Source: Paenibacillus thalictri
GTDB taxonomy: Bacteria; Bacillota; Bacilli; Paenibacillales; NBRC-103111
DNA: 64,000 bases
Assembly: GCF_004307995.1 (NCBI RefSeq)
Contig: NZ_SIRE01000032.1
Coordinates: forward strand, 47,010 to 111,009
Direction: 5' to 3'
Positions 17,466 to 25,286 of the stretch are shown piece by piece. The first letter of the stretch is position 1. The number at the start of each line of letters is the position of its first letter. A program made the position numbers and the translations under genes. The notes beneath the pieces were generated by a model. The model was not told where the DNA came from and did no database searches. It saw nothing but the letters and a program-made list of their open reading frames with translations.

Positions 17466-18415
17466 CGCGGATCGCGGCCTCCTTCCGCTTCATAATAAAC
17501 CCAGTATTTGGAAACCAAGAAGTTAAGCGCTGTCAAAACGGCGATGATGACAAGCAGTATCCAGGCCAGCGCCGAGGCGTAACCCATCTGATAGTTTTTG
17601 AACGCTTTCTCAAACAGGAACAACGCATACATGTAGGTGGAACCGGCCGGTCCCCCGTTGGTAATAATAAAGGCCGACGTAAACATCTGGAACGAACCGA
17701 TAATGCCCAGCACCAGATTAAAAAACATCACCGGAGACAGCATCGGCAGCGTGATGTGCCAGAACTTGCGGAGCGGCGTGGCTCCGTCAACGGATGCCGA
17801 TTCATACAGATCCTGCGGAATTTGCTTTAATCCTGCGAGAAAAATGACCATCGTTGAGCCGAACTGCCACGTGTTCAGCAGCACCAGCGTCAAAAGCGAC
17901 GTGTCGGGATTGGCGATCCAAGCGATGCCCTGAATTCCGAACCAGCCAAGCATGTGGTTGACATATCCGTCGAGACCAAAGATATTCCGCCACAGCACGG
18001 AGACGGCAATACTGCCGCCGATCAGCGAAGGGAAATAAATCGCCGTCCGGTACATTTGAATACCACGCAAGCTTTTGTTCAGCAGGATCGCAACCATCAA
18101 GGAAAAAAACAGCTTGAGCGGTACGGACAAAATGACAAAAGCGAAGGTAACCTTAAGCGCCTGACGGAACATCCGGTCGTTGAGAAAAATATCGGAATAG
18201 TTGCCGAATCCGATCCATGAGGGGTCGTCGAGCAGGGAATATTCTGTGAAGGAGAGATAGAAGGAACGTACGATCGGCCACAACGTCAGCAGCAGAAACC
18301 CAAGCAGCCAAGGCGCGATAAATAAATAACCCGCCAGGTGATGTTGACCGGATACGTTTCCTTTGCGGGCTCTGGTTACAACCGATTGTTCTTGCACAAG
18401 CGCTTTTGCATTCAT
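17462..18415 (-). CDS. Carbohydrate ABC permease, MalF type
   Basis: 317-residue permease with N-terminal HHLAGYLFIAPWLLGFLLLTLWP, a MalF/UgpA signature, and an EAA-like loop YESASVDGATPLRKFWHITLP. It is the first gene of the transporter part of the operon. A perfect 11-1-11 inverted repeat lies 23 bases before its start (18438-18460), a likely operator. Its partner permease overlaps its 3' end by 4 bases. Confidence 0.94.
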   Translation of the reverse strand: MNAKALVQEQSVVTRARKGNVSGQHHLAGYLFIAPWLLGFLLLTLWPIVRSFYLSFTEYSLLDDPSWIGFGNYSDIFLNDRMFRQALKVTFAFVILSVPLKLFFSLMVAILLNKSLRGIQMYRTAIYFPSLIGGSIAVSVLWRNIFGLDGYVNHMLGWFGIQGIAWIANPDTSLLTLVLLNTWQFGSTMVIFLAGLKQIPQDLYESASVDGATPLRKFWHITLPMLSPVMFFNLVLGIIGSFQMFTSAFIITNGGPAGSTYMYALFLFEKAFKNYQMGYASALAWILLVIIAVLTALNFLVSKYWVYYEAEGGRDPR

Positions 18416-18437
18416 GAATATGCCCCTTCCTGTGAAC

Positions 18438-18460
18438 TACACAAAGATCATCTTTGTGTA
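18438..18460. promoter_or_regulatory. Perfect 11-1-11 inverted repeat before sugar permease
   Basis: Arms TACACAAAGAT and ATCTTTGTGTA around a single C, located between the AraC-type gene and the MalF-type permease start. In the 5' leader this is either an operator of one of the two local regulators or an RNA hairpin. No U-run follows, so it is not a terminator. Confidence 0.65.
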
Positions 18461-18523
18461 TCCAAAATATCAAATCGACATTTTCCTGCACAGTAGGGGA
18501 ATTATTGAATTTGTTTGATTTTT

Positions 18524-19726
18524 TTAATTCGGCCATTCGAGCGAATCGCGATACTCGCTGGGCGACAGCCCTGCCTTTTTCTTGAATATTTGACTGAAGT
18601 AACGGGGATCGCTGTACCCGACCTTTTCAGCTACCTCGTAATTTTTCAAATGCGTCGTCTTCAGCAATTTCTTCGCTTTGTTGATCCGGATGTCGGTCAA
18701 ATATTCGATAAACGTCACGCCCATGTTCAGCTTAAACAATGTGCTGAGGTAAGCCGGGGTGATATACACCTTTTCCGCCACATAATGAAGTGTCGCTTTC
18801 TCATATTCACCTTCCATGCAGGATAACGCTTTTTTGATAATAATCCGGTTCAGATTTTCGTTGGATCCGTTTAATTCGGCAAGATGCTTCAGGCAACAAG
18901 CGGCGTATCTTTTCACTTCCGTAAGCGTTTGCAAATGAATGGCCGAAGTCATATCTTGTCTGACCGCAGAGCCGGTCTGGCCGATCGACGCTTTGATCCG
19001 CAGTTCCAATCCGATCAGCAGTTGAATCGTGCAGTTATTGACCTCCTCCCGCTGCAGCGGACCGTCCTGCAGCAGCGCTTTGTAAAATTCTTCGACCGCT
19101 GGCTCGATGCCATCCGGCTGCCCGTCGTGGATGAGACGGAACAATTCGTCTTCTTTGTCCTCAGGGTAATTCGCCGTATTTGTATAAGGGGACACATGGT
19201 TAAAATAAATAACCTCGGCAAGACCCCGGTAAAATTTATGCTTGAGCGCGTTTGCCGCTTGCGTGTAGCTGAGATGCAGTTCCGAGAGGCGCTGGCACGG
19301 ATTGCCGATACCAGCCGTTATCGTGAGGGAGTGAATCCTGGAGTAGTAGCTTTGGAGTAAAGCATGCAGTCTGACGATAGCCGCCCTGTCGTCCCAAGAA
19401 AACAGCACGCTGATATGTCCGATTTCATCCATGAACACCGCGCAGTTGCCGGGAGCATGCCGTTCGATCATGTTTTGCAGATCGGAGGGCGCGTGGCCGC
19501 CGCCGATGCCTGCGTTTGTTGCGAGTTCGGCGGCGTTGAATTCGAACAAAGCCAATGTCGGATAAGAGAAGCAAGTGTGAAGGCCTCTTGCCGCCAGCAA
19601 TTCTTTTAATTGTTCGGACGGTGCGGGGCCCGAGCGGATCATTTCGGCAAGCGTACGGCCGCGCGGCGCGCTTATCGAGGTTTCCCTATGTTTGACTGCA
19701 ACAGATGAGGTATTGCCCTTGTTCAT
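18524..19726 (-). CDS. AraC family transcriptional regulator (YesN-like C-terminus)
   Basis: 400-residue regulator. Residues 1 to about 295 form a sensory/GGDEF-like or coiled region without a motif I can name. About 300-395 carry two helix-turn-helix units (ATLHYVAEKVYITPAYLSTLF and NYEVAEKVGYSDPRYFSQIFKK). Start ATG 19726 has AGGAG 8 bases upstream. It sits between the GntR gene and the sugar permeases, so it most likely activates the transporter operon in response to the imported sugar. The receiver domain normally found in YesN is absent. Confidence 0.87.
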   Translation of the reverse strand: MNKGNTSSVAVKHRETSISAPRGRTLAEMIRSGPAPSEQLKELLAARGLHTCFSYPTLALFEFNAAELATNAGIGGGHAPSDLQNMIERHAPGNCAVFMDEIGHISVLFSWDDRAAIVRLHALLQSYYSRIHSLTITAGIGNPCQRLSELHLSYTQAANALKHKFYRGLAEVIYFNHVSPYTNTANYPEDKEDELFRLIHDGQPDGIEPAVEEFYKALLQDGPLQREEVNNCTIQLLIGLELRIKASIGQTGSAVRQDMTSAIHLQTLTEVKRYAACCLKHLAELNGSNENLNRIIIKKALSCMEGEYEKATLHYVAEKVYITPAYLSTLFKLNMGVTFIEYLTDIRINKAKKLLKTTHLKNYEVAEKVGYSDPRYFSQIFKKKAGLSPSEYRDSLEWPN

Positions 19727-19782
19727 ATCCCGTTCTCCTCTCGCCTGAAAAGATGGTTATGAAATACCCGCTGCCGTATGTA

Positions 19783-20427
19783 CTAATTTGTGTACTGCTT
19801 ATAAAAATCAAAACCCCGGATCAGCTTTTCTTCGGTAAGCTCGATATTTCCCGTCTTGATCAATTCGAGAATCTCGGTATGCGAGTCGGGGAGGCTGTAG
19901 CCTTTATGGTCCTTGTTGGTTACCGTAATAAACCTCATGATTTTCATTCTGATTTTGCTCCAGATGTCCAAGAATAGCTCATTCCCGCATCTCTTGTAAA
20001 AATACCCGTGAAAATCCATGTCCATCTCGACCAGTTGAAACGGATCGCCCTTGTCGACCGCGGCCCGCATGCCATCGACGATTTGCTGCAGAGCGTCGAT
20101 ATCGTGTTCGGTCATCTGCTTCATCATGCCTCTTAACGCATGGCCTTCCACAAGCTGCCGTAGCTCGTAAATATCGCGGATTTCTTTGGCGGTAATTTCC
20201 GAGACAACGGAACCTTTATTCGTCTTGCCGATAATCAAACCTTCCTGCTTTAAGCGTTCCAGCGCCTCTCTGACGGGTGCTTGGCTGACGCTGAATTCTC
20301 TCGCAATATCAAGCACGATCATCCGGTGTCCCGGGGGAAGTTCCCCTTTCATGATTTGCCGTTTCAAAATCGTGTGTACATGCTCGCTTAAAGAAATCGG
20401 TGTTTGCGTGATGTTTGCCGTTTCCAT
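19783..20427 (-). CDS. GntR family regulator, FadR/FCD subfamily
   Basis: 214-residue repressor with an N-terminal winged helix (LPPGHRMIVLDIAREFSVSQA, PVREALERLKQEGLI) and a C-terminal FCD all-helical ligand domain whose metal-type residues (Asp, His) occur in the DMDFHGYFYKRCGN region. This subfamily includes the hexuronate regulators UxuR and ExuR, fitting the UxuA gene downstream. Start ATG 20427 has GAGGG upstream. Its promoter carries a cre-like site and a 7-1-7 palindrome suggesting catabolite control and autoregulation. Confidence 0.9.
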   Translation of the reverse strand: METANITQTPISLSEHVHTILKRQIMKGELPPGHRMIVLDIAREFSVSQAPVREALERLKQEGLIIGKTNKGSVVSEITAKEIRDIYELRQLVEGHALRGMMKQMTEHDIDALQQIVDGMRAAVDKGDPFQLVEMDMDFHGYFYKRCGNELFLDIWSKIRMKIMRFITVTNKDHKGYSLPDSHTEILELIKTGNIELTEEKLIRGFDFYKQYTN

Positions 20428-20467
20428 TCCTGCATCCCTCGTTTGCTGCAATAATGTCCTGCTCAAC

Positions 20468-20516
20468 TATCGATTATCGATAATTTGATACTAAAAGCGC
20501 TTCCACATTTTGTCAA
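20468..20516 (-). promoter_or_regulatory. GntR promoter with cre-like site and 7-1-7 operator
   Basis: On the minus strand: -35 TTGACA (20511-20516), 17-bp spacer, -10 TAGTAT (20488-20493). Inside the spacer TGGAAGCGCTTTTA (20492-20505) matches the CcpA cre consensus apart from two positions. Just downstream of the -10 is the perfect palindrome TATCGAT-T-ATCGATA (20468-20482), well placed for repression by the GntR protein itself. Confidence 0.72.
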
Positions 20517-20646
20517 GGCACCTTATAAAAAACAAAAAAAACAAACAAAATGATAATTTTTCACCATCGAAACGGGTGACCCGCAATAGGTAAGATAGAC
20601 ATAAATGTGTGTCAATCGCTTAAATCTGCCCAATGAGGTGCAATCT

Positions 20647-20739
20647 ATGCAAAAAACGAACCTTGGACGAACCGGCATGCAAGTCGCCAAACTCAGTTAC
20701 GGGACAATGGAAATAAGGGGTCCCCGCGTGTGGAACGGA
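20647..20739 (+). pseudogene. N-terminal remnant of an aldo/keto reductase
   Basis: Thirty-one codons from MQKTNLGRTGMQVAKLSYGT through GPRVWNG match the start of aldo/keto reductases (NLGRTGxxVxxLxxGTM). A ribosome binding site GAGGTG lies upstream. Homology stops abruptly at about 20739, where the terminator of the convergent gene begins, and the frame runs out after 41 unrelated codons. The reductase body, about 250-300 residues, is missing. This looks like a deletion scar next to the GntR gene with which a reductase would have been divergently transcribed. Confidence 0.75.
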
Positions 20740-20740
20740 C

Positions 20741-20785
20741 AAAAATACAGGCCGGTATCGGAGCCATTCCCCCGATTCCAGCCTG
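20741..20785 (-). terminator. Terminator of YfhD/hypothetical operon
   Basis: Minus-strand hairpin with arms CAGGCTGGAATCGG / CCGATACCGGCCTG (one mismatch, one G-U pair), followed by TATTTTTG. It overlaps the breakpoint of the aldo/keto reductase remnant. Confidence 0.82.
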
Positions 20786-20794
20786 TTGTTGAGA

Positions 20795-21172
20795 TTAAAT
20801 TACGCCACCCGCCTGCTGAATGACACGGCGGGCTTGTTCAAACATGTTCTCGTCGATTACCGCGCTGAGCACGATGTCCAGTCCATCCACCGCGCCAAGG
20901 CCTCCTTGCCCGCCATCGCTCATGCCGCTTGCGTCGATGTCAGCCGCGGCCAGCACCCCGGTATCCGGAGTAAAATCTCCGGACTCGGTAATGGACCCTA
21001 GTCCCGGAAAATTGCCAGCATACATGTTGATCGGTCCCGTGCTGCCTTCGCCCGGATATTTGTCAAACCGCTCCACCGACACATCGATGGCGCGGAGCGC
21101 ATTCAGCTTGGCTGCAGCGCCTTCCGCTTGCTCCGGGCTATGAAAATAAGCAAGCAACCCCTTCTCAGCCAT
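20795..21172 (-). CDS. Hypothetical protein, small soluble
   Basis: 125-residue protein without signal peptide or membrane segment. It begins MAEKGLLAYFHSPEQAEGAA and ends ENMFEQARRVIQQAGGVI. The two ends read as beta-alpha units (domain-swapped ferredoxin-like pattern, as in some general stress proteins), separated by a Gly/Asp-rich middle (DIDASGMSDGGQGGLG). I do not recognise a family with certainty. It follows the YfhD-type gene by 10 bases and shares its terminator, so a stress or sporulation role is likely. Confidence 0.7.
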   Translation of the reverse strand: MAEKGLLAYFHSPEQAEGAAAKLNALRAIDVSVERFDKYPGEGSTGPINMYAGNFPGLGSITESGDFTPDTGVLAAADIDASGMSDGGQGGLGAVDGLDIVLSAVIDENMFEQARRVIQQAGGVI

Positions 21173-21182
21173 AACGGTTCAC

Positions 21183-21326
21183 CTACTTTCCTTCTTGGCG
21201 GGCATCGGCTTCATCAGCCCGCTCAGCTGCTTTCAGATCGGCCGCATCCGCCTGGTCGGCGGAAAATTCGACGTCCTCATTTTTGGCGATCGGCAGCGAG
21301 TTCCCTTTGTTGTTATGTTTCACCAT
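21183..21326 (-). CDS. YfhD-type small protein
   Basis: 47-residue hydrophilic protein starting MVKHNNKGNSLPIAKNEDVE. The block NSLPIAKNEDVEFS followed by an Ala/Asp/Glu-rich helix ending ADEADARQ is the pattern of the YfhD family of small Bacillus proteins, thought to be linked to spores. AGGAGG is 11 bases before ATG 21326. It is the first gene of a two-gene unit. Confidence 0.7.
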   Translation of the reverse strand: MVKHNNKGNSLPIAKNEDVEFSADQADAADLKAAERADEADARQEGK

Positions 21327-21454
21327 GAATGCGCAGTCCTCCTGATCGTTTGATGGCTGTGTCAACAAATATCATCCGCAAAAGGCTCCGCCCTTATACC
21401 TTTGTATGAATCTCGCCCAAGCCACTTCTCCGTTAACGGAAGACCTGTCCGCAC

Positions 21455-21498
21455 AAAAAAACCGCGGCATCCATTACGTAAAGTAACAGACGCCGCGG
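21455..21498 (-). terminator. Terminator after dnaJ
   Basis: Minus-strand hairpin with arms CCGCGGCGTC / GATGCCGCGG (one mismatch) and an extra TTAC/GTAA stem, then TTTTTTT. It lies 11 bases beyond the dnaJ stop and closes the heat-shock operon here. Confidence 0.92.
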
Positions 21499-21508
21499 CT
21501 AGTTCGAA

Positions 21509-22633
21509 CTAGTCCCCTAGAAACGCTTTTTTCATTCGTTCAAAAATCGATTGGTGCTGCTCGTGCGTGTTCTCTCCCGAAAGCCTGGAGAATTCGCGCA
21601 GCAGCTCTTTTTGCTGCTCGTTCAAAGTGGTCGGCGTAACGACGACCACCTTGACATGCTGATCGCCCTGACCGTAACCGCGCAGCTTCGGAACACCTTT
21701 GCCCTTCAGCCGGAAGTACGTGTCGGTTTGTGTGCCTGCCGGTATTTTCAGCTTGACCTTCTCGGTCAGCGTCGGAATTTCGATTTCATCGCCTAACGCC
21801 GCCTGAGCAAATGTAAGCGGCACCTCGCAGTAAATATCGTCGCCTTCACGCTCGAAAAAGTCGTGTGGCTTAACACGAATCACTACGTACAAATCGCCGG
21901 ACGGGCCGCCGCGTGTGCCGGCTTCCCCTTCGCCGCTGACGCGCAGCTGAGCGCCGTCGTCAACTCCCGCCGGAATTTTGATATGAATCGTGCGCTGCTT
22001 TTTCACCTTGCCGGTTCCTTGGCAGCCGCTGCACTTGTCTTTAATGATTTGTCCTTGGCCGTTACAGGTCGAACAAACTCTGCGGTTTACGATTCTGCCG
22101 AAAGCTGTGTTCTGAACCACTTCCTGCTGTCCGCTGCCGTGGCATGTGGAGCATGTCTCCGGTTTTGTGCCCGGTTTTGCACCTGAGCCGTGACAGTGGT
22201 CGCACGTTTCCGTACGCGGGATATGAAGGTCCGTTTCTTTGCCAAAAACGGCTTCTTTAAATTCAACGGTCATCGTATACTGCAGATCGCTGCCGCGCTG
22301 AGGCGCGTTCGGATTTCTGCGTTGTCCCCCGTTGCCGCCAAAGAACATATCAAACAAGTCGCCGAAGCCGCCAAAATCGGCTCCGTTAAACCCGCCGCCG
22401 CCCATGCCCTGATTCGGGTCTACGTGGCCGAAGCGGTCGTACGTCGCTTTTTTCTGGTCGTCGCTTAACACATCGTAAGCTTCTTTTGCTTCTTTGAATT
22501 TCGTCTCGGCGTCATCCGCCTTGTTGACGTCCGGATGGTACTGACGGGCAAGTTTGCGGTAAGCCTTCTTGATATCATCGGCCGAAGCATCCTTGCCAAC
22601 CCCAAGCACCTCGTAGTAATCGCGTTTACTCAT
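21509..22633 (-). CDS. dnaJ: Chaperone DnaJ (Hsp40)
   Basis: 374-residue co-chaperone that stimulates DnaK ATPase. J domain residues 1-70 with the HPD tripeptide (RQYHPDVNKA), a Gly/Phe-rich linker, and four zinc-finger repeats CDHCHGSG, CSTCHGSG, CSTCNGQG and CSGCQGTG at about 145-215, followed by the C-terminal substrate-binding domain. Length and domain order are normal. It is the last gene of the CIRCE-controlled operon; prmA no longer follows it directly. Confidence 0.97.
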   Translation of the reverse strand: MSKRDYYEVLGVGKDASADDIKKAYRKLARQYHPDVNKADDAETKFKEAKEAYDVLSDDQKKATYDRFGHVDPNQGMGGGGFNGADFGGFGDLFDMFFGGNGGQRRNPNAPQRGSDLQYTMTVEFKEAVFGKETDLHIPRTETCDHCHGSGAKPGTKPETCSTCHGSGQQEVVQNTAFGRIVNRRVCSTCNGQGQIIKDKCSGCQGTGKVKKQRTIHIKIPAGVDDGAQLRVSGEGEAGTRGGPSGDLYVVIRVKPHDFFEREGDDIYCEVPLTFAQAALGDEIEIPTLTEKVKLKIPAGTQTDTYFRLKGKGVPKLRGYGQGDQHVKVVVVTPTTLNEQQKELLREFSRLSGENTHEQHQSIFERMKKAFLGD

Positions 22634-22718
22634 CGTTCCACTCCCATTCTTGAAGCCATCAAACGTGGAAAGTCAAAGCCAAGACGCAGCTCGGCTTTGA
22701 CGTAATAGTGCGGTGTGA

Positions 22719-24560
22719 TTATTGATTTTTCTTCTCGTCGACCACTTCATAGTCGGCATCAACGACATTGTCTTTTTTCGGGCCGGATTCCGGACCTGCT
22801 CCGCCTTGCTCCTGCTGAGCTCCGGCTTGCGCTTGTTCATACAGCTTCACGGAAAGCTGCTGCACCACTTGCGTCAGCTCTTCGGTCGCTGCTTTGATTT
22901 CATCGAGGTTGTCGCCTTCAAGCGCTTTTTTCACTTTATCTTTTGCCGCGTTGGCTTTGTCGGTTTCCTCTTGGCTTACTTTGTCGCCAAGATCCTTGAT
23001 CGTCTTATCTACGGAGTAGACAAGCTGATCCGCGTTGTTGCGGGCTTCGACAAGCTCTTTGCGCTTGCGGTCTTCGTCGGCATGAGACTCGGCGTCTTTC
23101 ATCATGCGGTCGATTTCATCATCGCTGAGGCCGCTGGACGAAGTGATCGTAATTTTTTGGCTTTTGCCTGTGCCTTTATCCAAAGCCGAAACGTTAACGA
23201 TACCGTTGGCGTCGATATCAAAAGTAACTTCGATTTGCGGAATGCCGCGCGGCGCAAGCGGAATGTCGCCAAGCATAAAGCGGCCGAGCGTTTTATTGTC
23301 ATTAGCCATCGCGCGTTCGCCTTGAAGCACGTGAATTTCAACGCTAGGCTGGTTGTCAGCGTACGTCGTATATACTTGCGATTTGGTTGTCGGGATCGTC
23401 GTATTGCGCTCGATCATTTTGGTGAACACGCCGCCAGCGGTCTCGATACCCAGCGACAACGGAGTTACGTCGAGCAATACGACGTCTTTGACGTCGCCTG
23501 TCAGTACGCCCGCTTGTACGGCTGCGCCCAATGCTACGACTTCGTCCGGGTTAACGCCTTTGTGCGGCTCTTTGCCGATCAGGCGTTTGACCGCTTCTTG
23601 TACGGCTGGAATCCGTGTGGAACCGCCGACAAGCACCACTTTGTCGATTTGATTCGGAGACAAGCCGGAGTCGCTTAACGCTTGGCGAGTCGGACCCATC
23701 GTTCTTTCAACAAGCGCTGCGGACAGCTCTTCGAATTTGGCGCGTGTAAGATTTAATTCCAAGTGCTGCGGAACGCCGTCAACAACCGTAATAAACGGCA
23801 GGGAAACGGTAGTTGTCAGCACGCCGGACAATTCTTTTTTCGCTTTTTCCGCTGCGTCCTTCAAACGTTGAACGGCAGCTTTATCTTTGCCAAGGTCGAT
23901 GCCTTGTTCTTTTTTAAATTCGGCTACGAGATAGTCGATAATCACTTGGTCGAAGTCGTCGCCGCCCAAACGGTTGTCCCCGCTGGTCGCTTTTACTTCG
24001 AAGAAGCCGTCGCCCAGCTCAAGGATCGATACGTCGAATGTACCGCCGCCGAGGTCGTATACGAGAATCGTTTGATCTTCCGATTTCTCAAGACCGTAAG
24101 CAAGCGCTGCCGCCGTCGGTTCGTTGACGATACGAAGCACTTCCAGACCGGCGATTTTGCCTGCATCTTTAGTCGCTTGACGTTGGCTGTCGTTAAAATA
24201 AGCCGGTACCGTAATAACCGCTTGGGTTACGGTTTGGCCCAAATAAGCTTCCGCGTCGGATTTCAGCTTTTGCAAAATCATCGCCGAAATTTCTTGCGGG
24301 GAATATTCCTTACCGTCGATCAATTCTTTATGATTCGTTCCCATATGGCGTTTGATCGAAATGACCGTGCGGTCCGGGTTGGTAATCGCTTGGCGTTTGG
24401 CTGTTTCGCCGATCACGCGTTCGCCGTCCTTTTTAAAACCTACAACCGAAGGTGTCGTGCGGTTGCCTTCGGGATTCGGAATAACGACAGCTTCGCCGCC
24501 TTCCATAACGGCTACGCAGGAGTTGGTTGTTCCTAAGTCGATGCCGATAACTTTGCTCAT
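22719..24560 (-). CDS. dnaK: Chaperone DnaK (Hsp70)
   Basis: 613-residue ATP-dependent chaperone. Start ATG 24560 (MSKVIGIDLGTTNSCVAVMEG) has AAGGAGG 9 bases upstream. ATPase motifs: IDLGTTNSC, VYDLGGGTFDVSILELGDG and VLVGGSTRIPAVQ. Substrate domain from about residue 360, Gly/Gln-rich C-terminal tail with GAQQEQGGAGPESG and an acidic end. Works with GrpE and DnaJ encoded on either side. Size is typical for firmicutes. Confidence 0.98.
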   Translation of the reverse strand: MSKVIGIDLGTTNSCVAVMEGGEAVVIPNPEGNRTTPSVVGFKKDGERVIGETAKRQAITNPDRTVISIKRHMGTNHKELIDGKEYSPQEISAMILQKLKSDAEAYLGQTVTQAVITVPAYFNDSQRQATKDAGKIAGLEVLRIVNEPTAAALAYGLEKSEDQTILVYDLGGGTFDVSILELGDGFFEVKATSGDNRLGGDDFDQVIIDYLVAEFKKEQGIDLGKDKAAVQRLKDAAEKAKKELSGVLTTTVSLPFITVVDGVPQHLELNLTRAKFEELSAALVERTMGPTRQALSDSGLSPNQIDKVVLVGGSTRIPAVQEAVKRLIGKEPHKGVNPDEVVALGAAVQAGVLTGDVKDVVLLDVTPLSLGIETAGGVFTKMIERNTTIPTTKSQVYTTYADNQPSVEIHVLQGERAMANDNKTLGRFMLGDIPLAPRGIPQIEVTFDIDANGIVNVSALDKGTGKSQKITITSSSGLSDDEIDRMMKDAESHADEDRKRKELVEARNNADQLVYSVDKTIKDLGDKVSQEETDKANAAKDKVKKALEGDNLDEIKAATEELTQVVQQLSVKLYEQAQAGAQQEQGGAGPESGPKKDNVVDADYEVVDEKKNQ

Positions 24561-24619
24561 GGAATAGTTCCTCCTTGTTACTTTCAAATTTTATTATTGA
24601 ATCATGGCATGAATGCGGG

Positions 24620-25201
24620 TTACATGCTGACCTTCACCATTGCCGGGCGAATGACCTTATCTTTCAGGATATAACCTTTTTGCATTTCCTCCACAATGGT
24701 TCCTTCTTCATGCTCTTCGGACTCCACCTGCATTACCGCTTGATGAAATTCCGGATTAAACGGCGTTCCCACCGTCTCCATCCGCTGCAGGCCTTCGGTT
24801 GCGAGCACCTGGTCCAACTGACGGAACGTCATATCCAAGCCCTTCAGCAGGGCGTCAAAATCTTTGTTGTCTTTACTTGTTGCAAGCGCACGCTCAAAGT
24901 TGTCCACGACAGGCAAGAGCTGCTCAATCAGCTTCAAGGAAGCGTATTTGGCAAATTGCTCTTTCTCGTCGCGTGTGCGGCGTCTAAAATTATCGAAATC
25001 GGCTTGTGCGCGCAAAAAACGCTGATTGTTTTCCTCGGCCAGCTTAAGTGCCGCCGCAAGTTCGGCATGTACCCCGCCTTGCTCCTCGGAAGCAGTTTGC
25101 TCACCAGTGTCAGCGCCTTCCGGATTTTGTTCTCCGGCTTGCTGTTTAGCCGCCAATTCTTCTTCGCCTGCATGACCTTGCTCTTTTTCCTCTGTATTCA
25201 A
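24620..25201 (-). CDS. grpE: Nucleotide exchange factor GrpE
   Basis: 193-residue DnaK exchange factor. A disordered Glu/Gln-rich N-terminal part (1-60) leads into a long helix with RFLRAQADFDNFRRRTRDEKE and a C-terminal beta domain ending EMQKGYILKDKVIRPAMVKVS. Start is TTG 25201, with AGGAGG 9 bases upstream. A better-placed ATG 4 bases after that site reads only ATG-TTT-TGA, so the TTG is the real start. It follows the chaperonin gene by 85 bases. Confidence 0.96.
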   Translation of the reverse strand: MNTEEKEQGHAGEEELAAKQQAGEQNPEGADTGEQTASEEQGGVHAELAAALKLAEENNQRFLRAQADFDNFRRRTRDEKEQFAKYASLKLIEQLLPVVDNFERALATSKDNKDFDALLKGLDMTFRQLDQVLATEGLQRMETVGTPFNPEFHQAVMQVESEEHEEGTIVEEMQKGYILKDKVIRPAMVKVSM

Positions 25202-25286
25202 AACATGTCACCTCCTATTCATACTAAACCTTTGCATTTTATGTGTTTTATGTGAATCGGACAACGGCGTTTGTTGGTGCAGACAA

